Shown here in pieces: positions 15,407 to 25,600 of a stretch of 30,032 nt of DNA. Each line of letters begins with the position of its first letter. Positions within the stretch are counted from its first letter, which is position 1. The notes beneath the pieces are model-generated. The model saw only the letters and a list, made by a program, of their open reading frames with translations. It searched no databases and was not told the origin of the DNA. This DNA comes from Didymodactylos carnosus (taxonomy: Eukaryota; Rotifera; Eurotatoria; Philodinida; Philodinidae), in the NCBI GenBank assembly GCA_905250885.1, contig CAJNOQ010001596.1, positions 1 through 30,032 of the forward strand, in the 5' to 3' direction. The position numbers were made by a program, and so were the translations under genes.

Positions 15407-18400
15407 ATGCGAGCCATCTTTTTTTCTACAACTTTTCGTACACGTTTGATTCTACAACAATGTTTAATTTCAAAACGGTTAAATTCCATATATTCTCCAT
15501 CTTATGGTCCCGGTAATTTTTATCATCTTGATCATGTTGATTTAAATGAGTCAGTAAGCTAACGTTTGAATGTGCTATTTTATTGACAGTGTCAATTCTC
15601 TCCTATTGTTATATTTTAGAAATTTGACAAAATTCTTATTGCTAATCGAGGCGAAATTGCATGTCGTGTAATACGTACTTGTCAAGCGATGGGGATAAAA
15701 ACAGTTGCTGTTCATAGTGATATAGACCATAATTCGGTAATTTGTAACAAAAATATCAAAAAAGTCTTCATTGTATCCTGTTTTTCAATAGCTGTTTGTA
15801 AAAATGGCCGATGAAGCAATCTGTATTGGACCAGCACCAACAAAATTAAGTTATTTGAATGAAGATGCCATTTTAAATGCAGTAAAATCAAGTGGAGCAC
15901 AAGCAGTATGTCCTCTCATCAACATGATTAGAAGTGAATGCATAATAAACTTTTGTTGTTATTGTAGGTTCATCCAGGATATGGATTTTTATCAGAGAAT
16001 ACAAAATTTGCAAAAAAATTGGTTTGTATTTTGATTTTGGTTGCCAGTATCTTTTTTTTAATTGTTAGGCATGTTTAGTCTGATCATAATGTTGAATTTA
16101 TTGGACCATCGAGTGAATCCATATTGGCTATGGGTGATAAAATTGAAAGTAAACGAATAGCTAAAAAAGCAAATATTAGTATGATACCGGGCTTTGATGG
16201 TGAAGTGAATGATGTCGAACATTGTGTGCAAATTAGCAGAGATATCGGTAAAATAATTCTTTATTATTATAAAATATTTTCATAAAAAAAGTTCATCTTA
16301 GGTTATCCTGTTATGATCAAAGCGTCTGCAGGTGGTGGAGGCAAAGGGATGCGTGTAGCGTGGAATGACGAAGAGGCACGTGAAAACTTTAAATTATGTA
16401 AGGGTGAAGCTGCATCAAGTTTCGGCGATGATCGCTTATTAGTTGAAAAATTCATCGATAATCCTCGTCATATTGAATTCCAGGTAGGCTTCGACCACTG
16501 TATTCGCCATATAATTAGTTAATTGTGTGTTTCTCATCCTTAGATATTGGGTGATAAACAAGGAAATGTTTTTTATTTGAATGAACGTGAATGTTCTATA
16601 CAAAGACGAAATCAAAAAGTCATTGAAGAAGCACCAAGGTAATTCAATAGAAGTGTTGATTTTTCTTTAGTTTTGCAAAATAGTTCGTTTTATTTCAACT
16701 CTTCAATCTTTTCTTTTGTCGAATGATTTTTTTTCTTCTATTTTATATAGTGTATTTTTGGATGATATTACACGGCGAAAAATGGGTGAAGAAGCTGTTC
16801 AACTTGCTAAAGCTGTAGGCTATTATTCTGCCGGTATGTGTATTTGTATTCACATATCTTGATGTTTACAATTCTTTTCTCCTCTGATATTATTTAGGCA
16901 CAGTAGAATTTATGGTTGATTCTCAAAAAAATTTTTATTTTTTGGAAATGAATACACGATTACAAGTAAGATAAAAAATGTACGCTGAATCAAAGAAATG
17001 TGGACATATGCTTGCTCTATTGTATTTAAGGATGTTCGGTCGGTTCCGGAACCAAGAATCGCGGTTCTGCTTCCTTCCGAACTTAGAACAGAACCGCGGT
17101 TCTCGGTTCTCAGCTTAGGATCAGAAAATAATTTTTCCAACAGTAATAATTCAACGAAATAGAATTCATTTTATAGTAAACGAAAGGATTCTTTTACGTG
17201 ATGCCAGGCAAATATATCGTTTTGTAGCTTTGTAAATAGTGTGTTTTCATTTTGTTAAAACAAAGGCAAGTCAAAAAGTCTCAGTTCCGAAAAAAAAGAA
17301 ACCGCGATGCCGGTTCCGATTCTTGATGAAGCACCGAAAATAAGAGAACCGCGGTTCCTGTTCTTAGTGAGAACGGAGAATCAAACATCCCTAATTATGT
17401 TTTACTTTCATTTAAGGTCGAACATCCAATTACGGAAGCAACAATTGGTATCGACTTGGTTCATCAAATGATTCGTGTAGCAAAAGGTAGATTTTTGCAT
17501 GTGTTTGGTGCCTAACTTGCTAAAAAATAGTTGACATTTTTTTTCTAGGACATTCGTTACGTTTCAAACAAGAAGATATCAAATTTCATGGTTGGGCGAT
17601 TGAATGTCGCGTTTATGCTGAAGATCCTTATAAAGCATTTGGCTTACCATCAATTGGTCGTCTGACATCCTATAAAGATCCCAGCTTTATCCCAAATGTA
17701 AGAAATTTGTTTGTATTTCTTTCAATGCTTATTCTTTAAGTTTTTCCTCATTTTAAGGTACGTTGTGATAGTGGTATAACGGAAGGAAGTGAAATAAGTC
17801 TTTATTACGATCCATTGATATGTAAGGTATAAAAGAACAAAATCTGTCTTCTTGTTTCACTGTGAATAATGGTATATATTATTTTCAAGCTTACAACGTT
17901 TGGAAAAAATCGAAGTGAAGCTTTAACAACAATGGCACAAGCTCTTGATGCATATGTGATACGAGGTAAGCTGTAAATAAAATTGAAAAAGAGAACAATC
18001 GTATATGGTTGCGTTTTTTCAAAGGCGTAACAAACAATATTCCACTTCTAAGAGATATTATCACTGAAGAACGCTTCGTCAAGGGAGATATAACAACCAA
18101 ATATTTGCCAGCTGTTTATCCTCAAGGATTTAAAGGTATATAAGTGTAACATCGACAACCATTTTAAGGATTAAACTGTGAATTTATTCTAGGTAAAATG
18201 TTAAATGATCAAGAACGTTTAAGTTTGACAGCCGTAGCAGCATGTGTAGCCGTTAAAAGTTCTATTCGCGATGGGTCGTTTAAAAATATGTTAAGGTAAG
18301 AAACCATGGGTAGTACACATATTTAATATGTTATGTTAAATTATTGACAAACTTACGTATCAGTTTTCTTTCCCTTCAGTTATTTTCATTTTTTAGACAA

Positions 18401-19218
18401 ACGGTTCGTTCATTGCCAAAAACATATACATACGAAATTCTATTGAATAATAAAAAAGTCTTATGTCATGTGAAAGCTTCAGCGGAGAATAAACAATTCG
18501 AAGTTTGTTAAAGCTCTTTTCATAGTTTCTTATTTTCATATGCATAATTTATTAGGTTCAAATTGACGATAACATTCCCGTTTTTATCGATGATAATTTC
18601 AAATTAAGTGATCACGTTATTCATGCACATGTCAACAATGAAATCATTGCATTACAAGTAAGTCATGTAGATTTATTTGTTTATGATACTAGTTGTTATT
18701 TTTCTTTTCTTCTCTCAAGCTCTTCAAAATGGAATCAACTGGAAACGTAACATTAATATATCTAGGAACTAAGGTGTGCTCTTTTTGTTTAATGTTTTCG
18801 TGCTGTTGAGTAATTGTTTTTACAACATTGTTTTTAGTATGAGCTCAGAGTATTACCTGAAGCAGCAGCTAAATATATGTCGATAATGCCAGAAAAGAAA
18901 GCAATTGATTATGCATCTGTTCTAATATCACCGATGCCTGGCATTGTGAAATCTGTTAATGTTCAAGTTGGACAAAGTGTTTCAGATGGTCAAGAGGTTT
19001 GCATCGTGGAAGCAATGAAAATGCAAAATAAACTGACCGCCGGTCGGACAGGAAAGGTATATTACTTTGAAGTTCAACTAGTACCACATACTATACATCT
19101 TTTACTATAGAAAAGATTATTGACTAATTATATATCACTATTTTTCTAGGTAAAATTTGTTGGTATAAAAGAGGGTGACACTGTTGAAGATGGTAAAATT
19201 TTAATTGAACTAGAATGA
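15407..19218 (+). CDS. PCCA: Propionyl-CoA carboxylase alpha chain, mitochondrial, 20 exons, complete
   Basis: Exons: 15407-15553, 15620-15736, 15792-15905, 15968-16021, 16079-16247, 16302-16483, 16544-16638, 16751-16833, 16898-16965, 17417-17486, 17549-17697, 17758-17826, 17890-17965, 18025-18135, 18193-18295, 18397-18502, 18556-18657, 18720-18773, 18838-19056, 19150-19218. They join in phase to 718 residues (human about 728). The enzyme uses ATP and bicarbonate to carboxylate its biotin, and the beta chain passes the carboxyl group to propionyl-CoA in breakdown of Val, Ile, Met, Thr and odd-chain fatty acids. Residues 1 to about 30 are Arg-rich without acids, as in a mitochondrial transit peptide. 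The biotin carboxylase domain starts at [14 protein letters not shown] (about 52), with [10 protein letters not shown] (128), the ATP-grasp loop [13 protein letters not shown] (about 207-219) and [11 protein letters not shown] (about 337-347). The BT linker follows, then the biotinyl domain with EAMKMQN; the biotin lysine is about residue 684. All catalytic motifs are intact. The start ATG lies directly after an acceptor-like AG. Confidence 0.97.
17027..17393. mobile_element. hAT-like MITE in PCCA intron 9
   Basis: The intron between 16965 and 17417 is about 450 bases, while its neighbours are about 60. Inside it, TAAGGATGTTCGG at the left end matches TAGGGATGTTTG, read inverted from the right end. 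The flanking octamers ATTGTATT (17019-17026) and ATTATGTT (17394-17401) differ at two positions and look like an 8-bp target duplication. The subterminal regions are rich in GGTTCC/GAACCG motifs, including the palindrome GAACCGCGGTTC near both ends (about 17091 and 17345). There is no transposase frame. The length, termini and 8-bp duplication fit a non-autonomous hAT element. Confidence 0.7.
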
Positions 19219-19466
19219 AAGAATATTCAAACAGAACGAATGATTTCTTAGAACAGTTTTTTTATATTTTCCTAATTATTCACTAGGATATAATCTATTT
19301 TCATTTAACAGTGTATTTTTTCCGATGGCATATGTTTAATACTGTTAAATGTAGTTTGTTTATGCCAGTTTGTATTTAAAAAAGATCTGTGTTTATTGCA
19401 TATCCATCTATATTTCTTGTTCAATTTTTTTATGATGATTTTATATGTTCTCACATTGTATTCCTC

Positions 19467-19472
19467 AATAAA
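19467..19472 (+). terminator. Candidate polyadenylation signal of PCCA
   Basis: An AATAAA occurs about 250 bases after the PCCA stop, with a second one at 19581. Either could define the 3' end. Confidence 0.4.
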
Positions 19473-20211
19473 TTTATTGGGGAAATCATAGATCGTTGAA
19501 CGATAGCTGTTAACATCATACGGCTTCATAAAATCATAAACTGTCAGTTACATATTACTATTGATAAAATAGTGATATGAAATAAATATAAGTTTTTTTA
19601 GAGCCATACACACTGAGCCATTTATTGAGAATATGTCATATTCTATCAAAAAGTAGCAGCCCATTTATCTGTGAAAATATGTTTCATTCGAATAAAGGTG
19701 AGTTAAATAATTTCTATATTAAAATTCATACACAATGAAAAGTAAGCTTCGGCTTGTAATATCGACATCAGAAGTTTTCACGGATAAATCTTTTTTCATA
19801 AATCTCTACTTCAGTCATCACAAAATCTTATAAATGAAAACTAGACATTTTTCAAAAAATCGCCCTAGGAACGGACGATATGCTATTGATTTTATGAAAA
19901 AATTAGGAGAATTGAAATATGTTGAAAAACCACCAAATTTTCAAAATGTAAGGGTGTATTTACGAGGAAACGTTCCCAACTGTCCGATCGCTTTCGAGCC
20001 GAAACCTAGTAGACTATAGGTAGTCGAAAATGCTGACTTCGAATATCAACGGGCTAATAGGCCTCCAGAGACCGATTTTCTGGAAAACTGGTTTTTCAGA
20101 AACTAAAAGATAACCAAAACTTTTCTTAATGAGGCAGCATTGTAGCCCGCACATTTTTAATTAAAATGAGACATCTCCCGGTTCTACACGACCTTTCTTT
20201 GCAAAGTTATA

Positions 20212-20294
20212 GAGTTTACAAGAAAAGCCCTAAATTACTTCTTATTTCTGTAGCGTTGAGCAGACAATGAACGTTTAGGGCTTTTCTTGTAAAT
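20212..20294. repeat. Hairpin adjoining the large inverted repeat
   Basis: TTTACAAGAAAAGCCCTAAA near 20214 is repeated in inverted orientation as TTTAGGGCTTTTCTTGTAAA, ending near 20293. The 20-bp stem is perfect and the loop is about 40 bases. It stops about 15 bases before the left arm of the large inverted repeat, so the two may be parts of one element. Confidence 0.8.
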
Positions 20295-20308
20295 TCTATT
20301 TATTTATA

Positions 20309-20942
20309 TTATTTTTACTTTTTCTCTTCAACTATAATAAAAAAGAACAAATTTGAAAAAAAATTTTAACATCTGAAAGAATTTTCAGTCTGATGTAATG
20401 TATATAAAGGTTCCGTTAAAATTTCTAAAACTAGGGTCTATAGAAAAACCAAAATCTCAGAAAAACGCTTCCCCAAATTCCACCGAGAAAATTTTTACAA
20501 ATAACTCTGTTATATAGAGCAAATATTTTTGAACAAAGTGAGAGGTCTCCGAGCTTCCTATGACATTTTTCATGAAACCGCACTCAATTTACGAAAGGCC
20601 CTGCCGGCTTATCTTTCATGTTTTCCGTTAATGCTGATTCCGATGGTATGGGACCCTTCGTAAATTGAGCGCGGTTTCAGGAAAAATGTCATAGGAAGCT
20701 CGGAGACCTCTCATTTTGTTCAAAAATATTTGCTCTATATAACAGAGTTATTTGTAAAAATTTTCTCGGTGGAATTTGGGGAAGCGTTTTTCTGAGATTT
20801 TGGTTTTTCCATAGACCCTAGTTTTAGAAATTTCAACGGAACCTTTATATACATTACATCAGACTGAAAATTCTTTCAGATGTTGAATTTTTTTTCAAAT
20901 TTGTTCTTTTTTATTATAGTTGAAGAGAAAAAGTAAAAATAA
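20309..20942. repeat. Large inverted repeat, arms about 293 bp, about 48-bp spacer
   Basis: The left arm 20309-20601 and right arm 20650-20942 are reverse complements with only scattered substitutions. Examples are CCGTTAAAATTT against CCGTTGAAATTT, and TCTATAGAAA against TCTATGGAAA. Shared blocks include CTTCCTATGACATTTTTC and CGGAGACCTCTC on opposite strands. There is no coding capacity. The structure is that of a fold-back element or a recently formed palindrome. If transcribed it would make a long double-stranded hairpin RNA. No clear target duplication flanks it. Confidence 0.92.
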
Positions 20943-22198
20943 AGGTGGACGAATAATTTTTCGATCCGCGTTAACTTAGAATACTTATAATGAAATTACT
21001 CGCAGAAAACCAGCAGGGACTGGCTTCATTACATGTACCAAGCACTTGGCTTCAAGTACATCCATTGGGGAAGGGTATCCGAATAAGTTTTGATCAAAAC
21101 TGTGTCAAACTGACCAGCACATATGCACTATAATTTCAGAGTTGTTATGTCGGCAAACTTGTGTATTTATACTTATTTAGCTTTGTTTTTTCATAGATTT
21201 TACTTTTTTCCCTAAGTTTTAACTTCATTTATCCTTAAAATTATGGAATTTGTGATTTCGTCCGCATTGTTGGATATAGTTTTGGACTCATGAGTTTTTA
21301 AAAAAGTTTTATCTAAACCCATATGTTTTTTTTCGTCAAGAAAGGAAGAGAAACAGAGAACGCGTGTGTATCTATATATTTCCTGTCACAAATACGTTAC
21401 GCATAGAAACGTCTTTGTTCTCTGTTAACTTATATAGCGAAAAGAGACTATAGACACGTCTTTTTTTTACAGCAATATAGGGACCGTTATTGTGTCTGTT
21501 TTCAATTGCTATTGATGTATTTGTTACTAAACAAGCTTATTTATCATCGTTAAGGTAAGTACACATCTACTTTTTGAATGTTGTGAGCGCGAAGAGGAAG
21601 AATTTCTTCGATTTTTTTGTTACAAAGATGAACTGTTGTTTTCCTCAAAAACTTTTTAAAACCAAAAAAGAAACCTTTCTTCCGCAATGCACAAAATCTG
21701 AGGTTCATTTTCCCAGATATAGACCCACATGCTGACACCCACATGAAACTAGATCTCAGAGTAAAGGGACGAACAAGTCAGTTCTGATTGACGAAGGATG
21801 TTAGCGGCAGATTCAGGACACATCAATCATAGGATGCTGGATTTTCTCGAGCACCGATCTGTCCTAAGCGCCAAATCTGCGGAAACGCGTTCGTTGAAAG
21901 TCTAGGTGTGAATGATACTTTTCAGCAATGTAAACGTTCCTTATTGACAGAGCTCAAACATCAACGTCTCTCCACTTCTGAGATCAAATAACAGTCACAA
22001 AATCGTCACATAGAAATATACGACAAGAGAACTTACTGAAAAATATCTGGAATGTCAGTTAAGTGCGGTTTATTTGATCATTACTTCAATTGGAATTTTT
22101 TGAATCTATTCATTTTTGGGAGATACAGAACTTGATTTAAAGCCCCAATCAAATAGATGAGGGTTGCCATCGTTCACCAATTTTTTTCAGAAAAAATC

Positions 22199-22261
22199 AT
22201 GAGGAAGCCAGAAAATCTCCTACTTCTTTTCCTTCTAAGTGTAGTAACTCTCCAGATTCCA
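22199..22261 (+). other. Possible signal-peptide exon, isolated
   Basis: After an acceptor-like TTTTTTTCAG at 22190, an ATG at 22199 opens MRKPENLLLLFLLSVVTLQ, followed by a strong donor (CCA/gtaagtg). This is a textbook hydrophobic signal sequence of about 20 residues. It ends in phase 0, but the next supported exon (acceptor at 22588) would need phase 1, so it does not join that gene in the simple model. It may be chance, a remnant, or an alternative first exon. Confidence 0.25.
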
Positions 22262-22608
22262 GTAAGTGATTTTGAGATATTATAAGAATAAAAGAATTCT
22301 TAATTTGTATGTTCATCTTATGCTATTCGGTAGTTGCCCCCTTAATTAACGAAAAAGGCGATTAATCCGTATGACTTGGGTATACCGCTCAATATTTTTT
22401 AAAGCCATTCGGCGTCTAGTACTTTGAAATAATAGATTTTCTCAGAGACAGTGGTGCAATACGTATGTTTTGTCGTGGAGTAATACTTGTTCTAATTCGT
22501 AGAATATAACAGAACTACACATTCACTGAGACAATACATTTGTAGAAGCAATATAATAATCATGAGTTTTTTGTTTTGCTCTGTTTAGACAAAATTATTT
22601 TTGTAAAA

Positions 22609-25600
22609 ATGGTAAAACAAGAAGTCACTGCTTCTGTCACTGCTTTTCCATCACCTCTATTGTTTCAGTCTGCGCTGTGTCTTCCGACGCCATTTCCTGC
22701 TCCAGTTCAACAATATTCTGCTCCATGTTCAGGAGTTCAAACGTCAAGAAATGTATCGTTTACGGTCCATCATTGTCACTCTCCTCAACCATCATCAGAT
22801 CATCTAATCCGTCCGCCTCTAGGACCGAATGATATCGATTTATCATCGCAAAACGGAAAATTTACATGGATTAAAATCAGAGAGAAACACACGCCAGTGT
22901 TATTCAGGTAAAAAAGTGTTACATTGCTATCTTTTCAAAGAACTGAGCTACTCTCTTCAGATCTGATGGTAAAAAATATGCTTCTATTCGAATATTGCTT
23001 CTCAATAACTTATTTTCATCGTATTTACCGTCGACCTTGTTATTACCACACATTCAAATTCTGTTGCAACCCATGACTTTCTACGAAGCTAAATTATTCA
23101 ATTTAATTAACGTCAAACATAGTAAACAAGAATATGGTCAAGAATTATTTGAAGAAGCGAAAGATCAATTGATCGAAGTATTGAACATACCACGATTACA
23201 TCACCTTCTCAAACATCCGAATGTACTCGTACTTAAAAACATTCGAAAAATAACTAAAAGAAGGTATGCTAAAGGAGAATGAGAGAAATTTACAGAATTT
23301 TTTATTGCCTCTTGCTTACCGAAAATTGTGGAATATCAAGCATATAAAATTAATTTTTTGTATCAGTTTTCACAGGGATGTTCTCAATATTTTCTGCTTT
23401 TTGTCTTTTAGCGGTGTCGTTCAAGCACCGCAAATTGTCTTTTCACAATCACCATCTTCAAGTGAAATTGGCTCACTAACGTCTTCATCATCATTTAGTT
23501 ATTATCCTCTACAAAAATCGTTTGTTCATTGTTCTCAGCACGCTTATCTTCCAGTCACATTAGCATCTCAATTACAATCTGTTCAACGACATGCTGAAAA
23601 CGAAAGACAACGAATACATCCGTTAACAACCACAGCAACAACAACAACAACAACACCAGGTGATAATTAATATTACTGTGCTATGTTAGACCGTCAAGAA
23701 GTTTCTAACCCTTCATCAATTTTTTTTCTTTAGTTTTACCGGTGACCAGCGTCATTTCACAGCTATTACCTTTACCATCACTGGTTCAGCCGTGTCCATC
23801 ATTAACAAGGAATTTACTTCGTTCTGATGTCAATCTGCAAGTCGCTAATCTATGTAATGCCTTAAGACGCACTTAATGGTCACCTTGACTTAAATGATTT
23901 TTTGTTCTTAAAAGCTTATTAGTGAGACGCTGTTATTTTTTTTGTTAGAAAATCACTAGCCCTTGGAAAGTGGTAGCTCGGCTTGAACTTCATGCAGCTT
24001 GTGAAAGTATATTTTTAATTTTTGTTTTAGTACTAGATGGTTCGACACAACATTCTTCTTCGAATGAGACAATATCAACAGTTACACCGTTGTCGTCATC
24101 AGGATCACAAATAAATCCAGGTACAAAATTATTCGAATGAAAGTGGTGTTTTTTGCGAAAAACGACACATGAGAGAAAGATTTTAACGCGAGCAACGTTT
24201 GAGAAAAACAAAATATTGAATTGAGTTCAAGTTTTGTGAAATCATGTGAGATCATTTCATTGAGAAAACTTGAAATAACTTCGCGTATAAAACATAGGCA
24301 TTTTATACATGATGTTCGGTTTTAACTTTACCTTTTTAGTCTCGAATAGATAATTATCGACATCATTACTTAAAAAGTACGACTATCAACATCAAAACTG
24401 CCGATATTTTTAAGCATATGTCTAAAGTAACGAATTGTTACAGAAGAAAAATTGTGCCGAAATATTAGAAAGTTACTTTTGCTACGTTTAGTTTTATTCT
24501 GACCGCAGTGCATTACAAGAAAATTATTGCTATTTGAGAGAAAATGAAAAGATACTTGTCTGAGTTTTCTAATCTGATAAATTGGTACTGTAATTTTTAT
24601 ACTTATAAAAAAAAGTATCGTAAAATTTTTTTAGTATTGTCAGCCAATTCACAAGTTATTTTATCTACATCAACAGTGCTCAATAATTATGATATAGTTG
24701 ATATGAATGTTGATTTGTCGTCAAGGCAACGGTTAGAACATGAAAAGCGAGAGCCTGTACGATCTGATGGTAAGTTAAACAGATCCTCGGTTGAAGATGT
24801 TTCTCAATTTGCATACCAACATTCTTATCTCTTCTCAGTAACAGCATTTCCAACAGCGCTTGTCCAGAATATGTCGATAGTTCATCATAAAAACAAAGGT
24901 AGTCACCGACCGTCTTTTGGCATCCTACGCAAAAATACGAAACGACTGCAATCAAATAATACAAATAAATGTAAAAGTAATTCTTTGTTAGTGAAACATT
25001 CCATTCCATTCCATTTACCAACAGAGTAACTTGAGACACCTTTTAACTTGGAATGATTTGTAGGATTTCTCGTTTTAGACATCAACATTATAAAGGTAAT
25101 TCAACCATTGATTGAAAATGAAGAAAATATAGCTCCAAACATTGTAGTATCAGAGAATAATAAAAAATATGTTCAAGGTACCAACTATTTCACCTAAATC
25201 ACAGATAATTTATGATTTAATCACTTGATATTTTATTAGATTCAGCTAACGATGAAGAGAATATTCCTAATAAACTACAGTCACAGTCAATAGGTGAGAA
25301 TGATAACTCAGTTATCGGTTGTTAAACAATTATCTGAAGGCTTAGAAGGACATGTAGGAGAATAGTTTTATTATTATCTATTTTCTTTAGAAGAGTCGAT
25401 TCCAAATATAAATGATCCCGAAAGTGATTTAATTTCAAATACCGGTGAAGTACTAAACAATATAGAAAATACCATTTGCCCGGCAAATTCAACAAATCAT
25501 ACATCAGGCACCAATAAACTGATGATATTCTTAATAATGTTGTTCTAGAAATTCAATTTGTTTTAGGTATAACGATTATACACCCTCTATCATCTCATAA

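Larger units (their letters stand above)
19219..22588. other. Intergenic region between PCCA and the unrecognised large gene
   Basis: The region starts with the PCCA 3' flank and contains the nested inverted repeats at 20212-20294 and 20309-20942, listed separately. The parts 19600-20200 and 20950-22190 show no supported gene. One possible signal-peptide exon (22199-22261) lies near the right end. The promoter of the downstream gene is expected here but is not recognisable. Confidence 0.6.

Noticed and set aside
19834..20019. 61-codon frame after PCCA
   Set aside because: It is short and isolated, with no acceptor or donor joining it to anything and no recognised motif.
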